From Phascolarctos cinereus (lineage: Eukaryota > Chordata > Mammalia > Diprotodontia > Phascolarctidae): 64,000 nucleotides of DNA. Positions 55,556-64,000 of the stretch are shown one piece after another. The position numbers and the translations under genes were made by a program. A model generated the notes under the pieces. The model saw only the letters and a list, made by a program, of their open reading frames with translations, was not told where the DNA came from and made no database searches. The first letter of the stretch is position 1. Each line of letters begins with the position of its first letter. The stretch lies in contig NW_018344339.1 in assembly GCF_002099425.1 (NCBI RefSeq), positions 1 through 64,000 of the forward strand. Reading direction: 5' to 3'.

Positions 55556-55728
55556 TACTTTTTTTGTTTTTTTTATTTTTTATTTTTTTTAGGTAGTTGG
55601 GGTTAAGTGACTTGCCCAGGGTCGCACAGCTAGTAAGTGTCAAGTGTTTGGTCTGAGGCCAAATTTGAACTCAGGCACTCCTGACTTCAGGGCTGGTGCT
55701 TTATCTACTGCGCCACCTAGCTGCCCCT
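55556..55728 (-). repeat. WSINE1-type SINE
   Basis: A T-rich start (the poly-A tail on the minus strand), 'tggggttaagtgacttgccc', 'gcacagctagtaagtgtcaa', and the head 'tctactgcgccacctagctg' ending GCCCC at 55728. Close to its consensus. A target-site duplication is likely but not clean by eye. Confidence 0.85.
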
Positions 55729-55734
55729 AGGCAA

Positions 55735-56320
55735 TAGTCTACTTATTGGTCTGCCCTCCACAAATGTCTGCCCTTCACTTAGCTATCTTCTTAAAGTCAA
55801 GGTCTGAACATATTATTCCCCTACACAATAAACTCCAGTGACTTCCTATAACATCCGGGAACAAATATAAAATCCTCTGTTCAGCTCTCAAAGTCCTTCC
55901 TAACCTACTCTCCCTCCTCGTCTTTCCAGTCTTCTTACACCTTACACCACTCACTGTGCTTTTGATCCATTGACTGGCCTCCTTGCCCTTCCTCAAACAA
56001 AGTCTAATTTCCTGACTCCAGGTATTTTTACTGGCTAGCTTCTCCCTCCTTATCTCTTCCTACTGGCTTACTTCAAGTTCCAGCTAAAATTCTACCTTAT
56101 CTAAGAAGACTTTCTAGATCCCCTTACTTCTAATGCCTTCCCTCTTTTGATTATTTCCAATTTATCCTGCATGGTTGTGCATAGTTATTTGTATGTTATC
56201 TTCCCCATTAAATTGTGAGCTCCTTGAGAGCAAGTACTCCTTTTACCTTTCTTTGTATGCACAGCACTTAGCACAAAGACTGGCAGATAGCAGGTGCTTA
56301 GTAAATGTTTATTGACTGAC
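55735..56320 (+). repeat. L2-type LINE, ORF2 end and 3' UTR
   Basis: 'ggtctgaacatattattccc', 'aaactccagtgacttcctat', 'ctcaaagtccttcctaacct', 'gtgagctccttgagagcaag' and 'gcttagtaaatgtttattga' are L2 ORF2 to 3' end in order, one of the longest L2 3' segments here. Confidence 0.8.
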
Positions 56321-56324
56321 TCAC

Positions 56325-56570
56325 AGTGGATAGAAGGCTGGGCCTGGAATCAGAAAGTCCTGAGTTCAAATCCCACCCTAGACATTTACTAGCTGTGTGA
56401 CCCTGGGTAAGTCATATAACTCCTCTCAGTCTCTGTTTTTTTTTTAATTTTTGGAATGGGGATAGTAAGAGCAATTACCTTGAAGAATTGTTAGGAGGAT
56501 TAAAGTAAGTAACATATGTACAGTGCTTTGTAAAACTTACTACCCTATAAATGTTAGCTATTTCAGCTAA
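56325..56570 (+). repeat. MIR-type SINE
   Basis: 'cacagtggatagaaggctgg', 'tgtgtgaccctgggtaagtc', 'aattgttaggaggattaaag' and a tail to 'atgttagctattt'. It abuts the L2 terminus. Confidence 0.85.
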
Positions 56571-56579
56571 CATGTCTGT

Positions 56580-57420
56580 TCCATTGAACAGGTGGAATTG
56601 TTGACTGCTTCTTGTAATTGCATAAGAGAATTGGGATGTAAACTTATCTTCCACAGACTCACTAAAAAATTCTTTAGAGAGGACAACTCCAGTAGCAGAC
56701 AGGATGACAGGGATATATGTATTTTACCCTATATCCACATGCTTTAATTTCTTGTAGTTGATCTCTATATTCTGAAAATGTTTCATTTCACATAGCTTGG
56801 AGATTATGAATATTTGTTGTGGTGATATTTATTAAGAATGTCCTTCTTAAGCTTTTACAGCTCATTATTATGCCTGGGTGACTGCAGACAACAGTTCAGT
56901 CTGTGATAATTCTCATGTTTCGGTACATTTTATTGATTGGATTCTCAAGGATATTTTATTTCATTTTATTTTAAAAATATTTATTTATAGTTTTCAGCAT
57001 TCGCTGTTATACGATTTTGAGTTCCAAATTTTTTCCCTCTCCCTCTCCTCTTTCCTCCCCAAGATGGCATGCAATCTGATATAGGCTATACATGTACAGT
57101 CAAAGATATTTTAAAGTCCAAATTTGTGGTATGGAGTTTTGTCATCTCTCATTCCATGAAAGCTAGAGGATGCATAATTCTAGCCACCAGGTCATGACTT
57201 TCTAGGTATGTGTTAGGTGCTAATTTTTTTTCAGCTTACAGTGATATTGCCTAGTGTTTGCAGTTTCCTTGTATAATCTGCATTCATGATCACCATCATC
57301 ATCATTATTTGGAAAAATCATCCTTTTTATCTTGTTCAACAGAGCTCATATAGAAACAATCCCCAGACCAGTTATCCTGCTATCTTGCTATTTCTTTATT
57401 TTTAATACTCTGTGAATGAT
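56580..57420 (-). repeat. Dong/R4-clade LINE fossil, copy A
   Basis: The minus strand carries, in scattered frames, blocks of the C-terminal part of R4/Dong LINEs: SHDLVARI and SFHGMRDDKTPYHKFGL (about 57130-57200), MRIITD and TVVCSHPGII (about 56870-56925), FLINITTTNIHNLQAM (about 56790-56845), then IPVILSATGVV (about 56690-56725). The family has RHDxVAxxIHQKL, DDKTPYYKY, IITDRTVVANRPDIVL, FLIDIAIPNTHNLQ and PVVLSATGVIPK. This is the zinc-finger end and restriction-like endonuclease that nicks the target in R2/R4-type elements. Frames are broken. An L1 3' end splits it at 56945-57115. Confidence 0.75.
56945..57115 (-). repeat. L1/HAL1 3' end inserted in R4 copy A
   Basis: 'tttatagttttcagcattcg', 'cgattttgagttccaaattt' and 'aagatggcatgcaatctgat' match the 3' end of the HAL1 at 58449 onward (reverse complement). 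The R4 reading continues on both sides ('ctcaaggatatttt', then 'aaagtccaaatttgtgg'). Confidence 0.8.
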
Positions 57421-57482
57421 TGCAGAGTTGGATAAAATGACTGATTTTTAAAGTTGAATAAAAGTAATATGTTATAAATAAA

Positions 57483-57745
57483 TGGGCAGCTAGGTGGTGC
57501 AGTGGATAGGGCACCAGGCCTGGAATACACAAGACCTAAGTTCAAATCCAGCCTTAGAAACTTCCTAGCTGTGTGCCCAGAGATCTGAGCAAGTCACTTA
57601 ATCCTGTTAGCCTCAGTTTTCTTATCTGTAAAATGGTCTGGAGAAGGAAATGGCAAACCACTCCAATATCTTTGCTGAGAAAACCTGAAATGGAGTCACG
57701 AAGAGTTGGACATGACTAAAAAAAATAACTGAAAAACAACAAATA
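57483..57745 (+). repeat. Full-length Mar1-type SINE
   Basis: 'gggcagctaggtggtgcagt', 'gagcaagtcacttaatcctg', 'gtctggagaaggaaatggca', 'actccaatatctttgctgag' and 'gttggacatgactaaaaaaa', with the tail ACAACAA. Complete from head to tail. It lies between the two R4 copies. Confidence 0.95.
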
Positions 57746-57764
57746 AGCTAATGTTGAAAGCATG

Positions 57765-58432
57765 CTCTGTGTAGTAGACAGGATGACAGGGGTGATATAT
57801 AAGTCATCTTACTCATTATTTGTTTATTTTGTATGTAATTTTATTTTATTTTTTGCTAGGAATCAATGTTCTAAGAATTTCTTTGATACAGATTAGAGAT
57901 TTTCATAGTATTTCTCATGGTAAAATTTATTAAAGATGTTCTTAAATTTTTATGGATCAGTGTTAAGTCCAGTGGATTGGGGTTAACAAAGTTAGTGGGT
58001 GATAATTATCTGGTTCTAGTACAGTTTATTGATTGAATTCTCAAGGATATTTTGAATTCTATATTTGTAGTATGGGGTTTTGTCATCTGTCAGTCCATGA
58101 AAGATTCCAAGCTTTTGATTTATAAATGCAGCCACACGGTCATGTCTTGCTACATATTTGGTCAAGAGCTAAATATTTGCAGCTGCATTAATATATTGCA
58201 ATATTTCTATTCCTTGTATAATGTACATCAGTTACTAAGTCTGAGAAGAATATTTGTATAATTTCTGGTGGCAATGACCTAGCCTTGAATTGTTATCAAA
58301 AACCCTTTTGTTTCAACAAACAAATTATATTCAGTCATTTCTTTGCTGATTGTCTGCATGTATTGACATTTGAGGTCATTTGGACGTTGCTTATGGATGG
58401 CTTTTTGATTATACACTTGGATCTCAGCTGTT
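57765..58432 (-). repeat. Dong/R4-clade LINE fossil, copy B
   Basis: The minus strand encodes ARHDRVAAFINQKLGIFHGL (about 58075-58135) running directly into TDDKTPYYKYRIQNILENSI and NKLY (about 58000-58075), then NQIIITH and, further on, DLYITPVILS (about 57770-57800). This is the same C-terminal R4/Dong region as copy A, better preserved in its first half. Upstream, IIQGIEILQYINAAANI fits the R4 spacing after the CCHC finger. The HAL1 at 58449-61127 is inserted here. Poor R4-like traces may continue at about 61440-61800. Confidence 0.8.
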
Positions 58433-61143
58433 TCATGGGTTCTATCTTTTTAAAAAATATACTTATTTTTAGTTTTCAACATTCACTTCCACAAGATTTT
58501 GAGCTCCAAATTTTCTCCCCATCTTGTCCCTCCCCCCACTCCAAGATAGCATGCATTCTGAATACCTCTTCCCCTAATCTGCCCTCCCTTCTTTCTCTCT
58601 CCCTCCCCCCACACCCCTGCTTCTCTTATCCCCCTTCCTCTTCAATTTTCCTGTAGGGCAGGACAGATTTCTATACCCCATTTCCTTTATAGTTTATTTC
58701 CCAGTTTCATGTGAAAACCATTATTTTTAACTTTTGTTTTTAAAACTTTGGGTTCCAAATTTTCTCCTTTCCTCCCTCCCCACCCACCCTCATTGAGAAG
58801 GCAAACAACTCGATACAGGTTATACATGTATAGTCATGCAGAAAACTTCCATAGTAGTCATGTTGTGAATAACTAGGTATATTTTGCTTAGTCCTGTCCT
58901 GCCCCCCATTTATTCTATTCTTTCTTTTGATCCTGTCCCTCCTTAGAAGTGTTTGCTTCTGATTACCCCCTCTCCCAATCTGTCCTCCCCTCTATCATCC
59001 TCCTGATCTCTTGTCCTCTTCCCCTCCTATTTTCCGGTAGGGTATGATAGATTTCTATACCCAACTGAGTGTGTATGTTATTGCCTCCTTAAGCCAAATC
59101 CTATGAGAATAAGATTCACTCATTCCCTCTCACCTTCCCCTGTTTCCCCTCCACTGTAAAAGTGTTTTCTTGTTTATTTCATGTGAGTTAATTTATCCCA
59201 TTCTACCTCACTCTTTCTCCTTCTCCCAGTGTAATCCTCTGTCACCCTTTAATTTTATTCTCCAGGTATCACCCCTTCATCTTCAACTCACCTTGTGCCC
59301 TCTACCTATCTATCTATCTATACATACATATAATTTTTTCCCTCCAGCTACTCTCATACTGACTCATGAGTTACAAATATAATCTTTCCATGCAGAATGT
59401 AAACAGTTCAATCTTAATAAGTCTCTTATGATTTCTCTTTCCTGTTTACCTCTTCATGTTTCACTCCTGTCTGGTATCTGAAAGTCAAATTTTTCTATTC
59501 AGCTCTGGTCTTTTCATTTTTTTTTCTTTTTAGTGAGGCAATTGCGGTTAAGTGACTTGCCCAGGGTCACACAGCTAGTAAGTGTCAAGTGTTGAGGTTG
59601 GATTTGAACTCAGGTCCTTACTCCAAGGCCGGAGCTCTATCCACTGCGCCACCTAGCTGCCCCAGCTCTGGTCTTTTCATCAAGAATGCATGACAGCCCT
59701 CTATTTCACTGAATGTCCATTTTTTCCCCTGAAGAATTGTACTCAGTTTTGCTGAGTAGGTGATTATTGGTTATAATCCCATCTCCTTTACCCTCTGGAA
59801 TATTATATTCCATGCCTTCCAGTCCTTTAATGTAGAAGCTGCTAAATCTTGTGATATCCTGATTGTGTTTCCACAATACTTTAATTGTTTCTTTCTGGGT
59901 GCTTGCAATATTTTCTCCTTGACCTGAGAACTCTGGAATTTGGCTACAATATTCCTAGGAGTTTTCCTTTGGGGATCTCTTTCAGGAGGAGATCTGTGGA
60001 TTCTTTCAATTTCTATTTTGCCCTCTGGTTCTAAACTAACAGGGCAGTTTTCCTTGATAATTTCTTAAAAGATGATGTCTAGGCTCTTTTTTTGATCATG
60101 GCTTGCAGATAGTCCAATAATTTTTAAATTTTCTCTCCTGGATCTATTTTCCAGGTCAGTTGTTTTTCCAGTGAGATATTTCACATTGTTTTCTATTTTT
60201 TCATTCTTATGGATTTGTTTACAGTGTCTTGATTTCTCATAAATTCACTAGCTTCCAATTGCTCCATTCTAATTTTTAAGGAAGTATTTTCTTCAGTAAG
60301 CTTTTGGACTTCCTTTTCCAATTGCCAATTTTGCTTTTTAAGGCATTTCTTCTCCTCATTGGATTTTTGGATCTCTTTTGCCATTTGGGTTAGGCTATTT
60401 TTTAAGGTGTTATTTTCTTCAGTATTTTTTTGGGTCTCCTTTAGCAAGCTGTTGACTTGTTTTTCATGATTTTCTTATATCACTCTCATTTCTCTTCCCA
60501 TTTTTTCCTCTACTTCTCTTACTTGCTTCTCCAAATCCTTTTTGAATTCTTCCAAGGCCTGGGACTGATTCATATATTTCTTGGAGGCTTTGGATGTAGG
60601 AGCTTTGACTTTGTTGTCTTCTGGTTGTATGTTTTGATCTGCTTTGTCACCAAAGTAAGATTCTATGGTCTGACTCTTTTTGTGCTGCTTGCTCATGATT
60701 CCAGCCAATTACTTGAGTTTAAACTCTTTGTTAAGGTAGGGGGTCTGCTTCTAGTATAGAGAATGTACTGTCCCAAGCTTCCTACTGACCTTCTAAGTTG
60801 TCTTTGGAATTTATGGGTTAAGAAGTCTGGAAACTGCCACAACTGCCTGTGATTCAGTCCCCTGAGGCATGTTCCAGGTTCATTGAGGCCTGTTTTCCCT
60901 GTGCATCCACACCTGACTGTGTTTCTCTCACTGCCCCTTGTGATACACCTTTCTGATCAACCATCCAGATTGTCTTGGGCTTGAAATTTCTTTCACTCTG
61001 TCTTTTTTGTGGGTTCTACTGCTTTAGAATTTGTTTAGAGTTATTTTTTACAGGTATTTGGAGTGGTTTGGGGGAGAATTCCAACAATTGTCACTGCTTT
61101 TACTCCACCATCTTCCAGGCTCTGACCTCATGGGTTCTGTCTT
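58433..61143 (-). repeat. Full-length HAL1 with target-site duplication
   Basis: The flanks tcatgggttctatctt (58433-58448) and tcatgggttctgtctt (61128-61143) form a 16-bp target duplication with one mismatch, bounding the element at 58449-61127. On the minus strand it opens 'ggtcagagcctggaagatgg'. ORF1 starts about 60690 with MSKQHKKSQTIESYFGDKAD, then a coiled coil (EKEVQKLTEENTSLKIRMEQ), the RRM (TTDLENRSRRENLKIIGL), IERIHRSPPERDPQ, and the C-terminal domain (KEKILQAPRKKQLKYCG, SQDLAASTLKDWKAWN). No ORF2 follows; a G/A-rich 3' UTR does, in two similar modules (about 59060-58740 and 58720-58449). Frame breaks exist. A WSINE1 interrupts the ORF1 C-terminus/3' UTR. ORF1 RNA chaperone only; mobilised by L1 in trans. 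Confidence 0.9.
59501..59680 (-). repeat. WSINE1-type SINE with perfect 17-bp target-site duplication
   Basis: agctctggtcttttcat is repeated exactly at 59501-59517 and 59664-59680. Between them lie a T-rich tail, 'gtgaggcaattgcggttaag', 'cacacagctagtaagtgtca' and the head 'tccactgcgccacctagctg' plus CCCC, on the minus strand. It is inserted in the HAL1, so it is younger than it. Confidence 0.95.
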
Positions 61144-61149
61144 GAAGCA

Positions 61150-61440
61150 AACCACTTTCAATTAGAGCTAGGTAGTGCATTAGATAGAGTACTTGGTCTA
61201 GCATAAAGAAGACCTGAGTTCAAATATGACCTCAGATACTAGCTATGTGTCCTTGGTCAAGTCACTTAACCTCTGTTTGCATCAGTTTCCTCATCTGTAA
61301 AATGGAGAAAATAATATAACCTACTTTCCAAGCTGCTGTGAAGATCAAATGAGATAATATTTGTAGAGCACTTAATGCAGTGCCTGGCACATAGTAAGTT
61401 CTATATAAATGTGAACATGGTGATGATGATGATAGGAATC
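61150..61440 (+). repeat. MIR-type SINE
   Basis: 'gagctaggtagtgcattaga', 'gtccttggtcaagtcactta', 'tttcctcatctgtaaaatgg', 'ctgtgaagatcaaatgagat' and 'cagtgcctggcacatagtaa', ending in a gatgatgat tract. Full length. Confidence 0.9.
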
Positions 61441-62366
61441 TAGAATTTCTATTTTACTTTTGTTTTTCATATGCCATTCCAAGTGTTTCTTTTTTGTTGT
61501 CTTTCATTAGCTAATATAATTTTCCTTTGTACTATATGAAGAAGCTTGGTATTGTTGTATTCTTCTAATGCCTTTCCCCTCCATAGCTCCCCTGAGTTAC
61601 TGCTACCATAGCTGTATTTGATTTCTCTTTAAAGATATTCCTCTGTAATCATACCTTTTGTCTTATGATTCCTAGTATGTTAATGGCTACCATATAAATT
61701 CTTGTGTGCAACTCCTAAAATGTTTTTTTTTTACATTCTGTCAAATATTTTGAAGAGTGGTTTGTTCACAGAAGTTCTAGAAAATGCTAGATTAAAAAAA
61801 ATTATGCTGTTTTGGAATATCTGCTAGTTGGATCTACACCATCAAACTCACAAAGGGCTTTTCAAAATTCCATTTTAAATATGCTTATTTCTTTTTCAAA
61901 AGCCTTTGAGAAATTAGTACAGTTTTACTATCTGCTTTTAATTAAGTGTAATTTTAAAAGGTTTTGTTAAGTGAAAATTTTAAAGGATGTTATGTTCTTT
62001 CACTTTACTCTCTTTAGAGTTTAATACTTCATGATTTTCACCTCTTTTTTTTTTTTTAATCTGATTTAGGCTTAAGGATGATGCTATTTCTTATTGTTGC
62101 CTTACACTTGTTGGCAATATATTGTATAGCTGAGACCACTTTGACAAAAAGCAGTGTGAAGTCTTTGCCCACATTGGTTAAGATGTTTCCAATTTTATTT
62201 TGATAAAATATTATTATAGAATGAACATATTCATGTCCATCTAATCTATACTTGTGGTTTGTCTTCATTAGTGGTAAGTGTCATCAGCACTGAAACATTT
62301 CTAGCATGTGGAATGTTGGCATTTCTGATTATTTCTGGTTTAGCTTGTCTTTTTGTGGTACAGTTA
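61441..62366. other. Unassigned; possible decayed LINE on minus strand
   Basis: About 61440-61800 gives weak R4-like traces on the minus strand (GIIRQKV, GIRRIQQYQ), which would be the upstream half of copy B, but frames are too broken to be sure. The minus-strand frame 62056-62268 is open for 70 codons and ends in KPKSD; I do not recognise it. Confidence 0.3.
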
Positions 62367-62620
62367 GGCAGCTAGGTGGCACTGTGTATAAAGTACCAGA
62401 CTTGGGAGTCAGGATGACCTAAATTAAAATCCTGGACACTTAGTGTGACATTAATTTAATATGACCCTAAGTAAGTCACTTAATCCTTTTCAGCCTTAGT
62501 TTCCTCATTTGTAAAGTAGTGCAAATATAACACACACTTCACTGAGTTGTGAAGATCATATGACACAATATAGGCAAAGAGCTTTGTCAACCTTAAATCA
62601 CTATACATTCCCCAACTGTA
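62367..62620 (+). repeat. MIR-type SINE
   Basis: 'gcagctaggtggcactgtgt', 'gacttgggagtcaggatgac', 'agtaagtcacttaatccttt', 'tcactgagttgtgaagatca' and a LINE-like tail. Full length, diverged. Confidence 0.85.
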
Positions 62621-62639
62621 TTGTCATACTCTTTCCCCT

Positions 62640-62770
62640 GTCATCTACAGGATGGATTGGACTTTGAGGTGGTTATCATCATCATCATCATCATCTTCGT
62701 CATCACTTTTGTCTCACTCTTTTGATATTTTATGTTGGAGCTTAAATAGAAACAGTTCCAAGATTATTGC
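62640..62770 (-). repeat. Third copy of the segment upstream of R4 copy A
   Basis: A catcatcatcat tract followed by 'gagcttaaatagaaacagtt' and 'attattgctattattctt' corresponds to 57285-57400 ('gagctcatatagaaacaatc', 'atcttgctatttcttta'). It is therefore part of the same repeat family, presumably R4. Confidence 0.5.
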
Positions 62771-64000
62771 TATTATTCTTCAAAAAAATACATTTTGATC
62801 ATATCTTTTGTTTCACCTTTGCCTACATTTCCCAGTCTCTGCCTCTTCCAGGCTTTATAACAAAGAATGAAAAAGAGAATAAATAAAAAAAAAGAGAAGA
62901 AAAAAAGCCACTTCAAAACTAACCAATGTATTTAAAGAGTCTGACAATTTAAAGAGTATGCAATGTTTCACAAGCATAGTCCCCTACCTCTGCAAAGAAG
63001 CAGAAGAAAGTATCTTCTCATGCCTTTTCCTTAAGGCCAAGTTTGATGATTATCATTTTTCAGCACTCTGGTTTTCTATTACTTTGCTTTGGTTGTTATT
63101 TTTTTTTACATTGTTGTAATCCTATTTTATGTTCTTTTGCTGTTTCTGCTTTCTCCACTTTGCATTATTAGTTCATACTTCTCTGTGTTCATTATCTTCA
63201 TTGTTCCTTTAGCGTAGTTATACATTCATATAGCACAATTTTTTTTTAGCCATTATCCAAATGAATGAATGATTCCTTCATTTCCATTTCTTTTCTAGGA
63301 GAAAAAGTGCTTCTATAAATATTTCAGCATACATGGAAACTTTCATTTTGTCATTGACCACCTTAGGCTACATAAATAGTAATAACATCCTTTGATCAAG
63401 AGTTATGAGCATTTTAGGCATTTTCTTTGCATAATTCCAAATTGTTTTCTAGAATATTTGAAACAATTCACAGCTCCACTAAGTTCATTAGTGCCTCCAT
63501 CTAGCCACATCTCCCTACTCAGTATTAACTATTTCCATCTTTTGTCATCTGTGCCCATTTGCTAGGAGTGAGGTGAAACCTCAGAGTTGTTTGGATTTGC
63601 CTATGTCTTATTATTATCCATTTTACATTAGTTCTTTAAAAGAAAGCAGAGTTTTCTTTCACGTGATTGTTAATAGTTTGCAATTCTTGAGCACTTTGTT
63701 CTGATTTGACCAATAATTTATTGGGCAGTAGCTTTTAGTCATATATTTCTGTTAGTTGCCTATATATCTTAGATATCAAAACCTTATCAGAGATATTTTA
63801 TACAAAGATTTTTTTCAGTCAACTACTTTCTTGCCCTAGTTGCATGAATTTTGTTCACTTAAAAGCTTGTCAATTTCATACATTGATTCAAAAATTTTCT
63901 TCTGTTATTATCTTTATTTGTTTCGTCAAAAATTCTCCCCTCCTTTCTGCTTGTCTGCCAGCTATAATTTTGAAAAGCACCTGATCTAGTGGTTAAAAAT
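62771..64000 (-). repeat. L1 3' UTR and ORF2 end, running off the window
   Basis: In order on the plus strand: 'tttgatcatatcttttgttt', 'ggctttataacaaagaatga', 'catagtcccctacctctgca', 'tccacttcgcatta'-like 'actttgcattattagttc', 'ttttctaggagaaaaagtgc', 'tttgcataattccaaattgt', 'gaggtgaaacctcagagttg' and 'aaaaccttatcagagatatt'. It is the reverse complement of the L1 3' UTR and C-terminal ORF2, collinear with 9926-10660 and 15180-16452 but longer. The 3' end is near 62771; the 5' part lies beyond the window. Confidence 0.85.

Overview
The window reads as vertebrate, and specifically marsupial, non-coding DNA. No intact host protein-coding gene, rRNA, tRNA or snRNA gene is visible. The open frames are short, lack splice-compatible neighbours, and mostly fall inside transposable-element fossils or simple repeats. 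The marsupial call rests on many tRNA-headed CORE-SINEs starting GGCAGCTAGGTGG, Mar1-type SINEs with an RTE-like tail ending in ACAACAA, RTE/Bov-B-like LINEs and their SINEs, HAL1 (half-L1) elements with an ORF1 but no ORF2, and dense old L2, CR1/L3 and MIR. Several young, poly-A-tailed SINEs of the WSINE1 kind with clear target-site duplications favour an Australian marsupial over an opossum. That last step is inference.

Layout. 0-10 kb: old L2/CR1 LINEs with MIR-type SINEs nested in them, an AT-rich nest of inverted repeats (1.69-2.01 kb) and L2 inserted in L2 (7.6-9.2 kb). 10-17 kb: L1 3' ends, a Ty3/Gypsy reverse-transcriptase fossil (13.1-13.5 kb), a near-perfect 107-bp inverted duplication with a templated 44-bp insert (14.37-14.65 kb), and a 7SL pseudogene fragment that matches the source of that insert (16.56-16.74 kb). 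17-26 kb: mostly unassigned sequence with simple repeats and a pair of diverged direct repeats (23.1-24.1 and 25.2-26.1 kb). 26.5-28.7 kb: a nearly full-length 7SL RNA pseudogene, then a retrocopy of RNASEH1 with its 3' UTR, poly-A tract and flanking duplication. 29-45 kb: MIR, CR1/L3 and L2 remnants and two LTRs. 45.5-47.2 kb: an L2 ORF2 C-terminus carrying a Mar1 SINE and a palindromic hAT-type MITE. 48.7-51.8 kb: a HAL1 followed by the 5' part of an RTE LINE. 52-56.6 kb: L1 ORF2 fragment, MIR, L2 and SINEs. 56.6-61.1 kb: two same-strand Dong/R4 LINE fossils, the second interrupted by a full-length HAL1 bounded by a 16-bp target-site duplication, which itself carries a WSINE1. 62.8-64 kb: an L1 3' end running off the window.

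The features do not work together as a pathway. They are layers of insertion, and the nesting gives a relative clock: L2, MIR, CR1 and R4 oldest; L1, HAL1, RTE and Mar1 intermediate; WSINE1 youngest. The most unusual structure is the inverted duplication at 14.4 kb, whose spacer includes a 44-bp copy of sequence 2,080 bp away. It looks like a frozen replication template-switch event. I found no convincing undescribed gene system.
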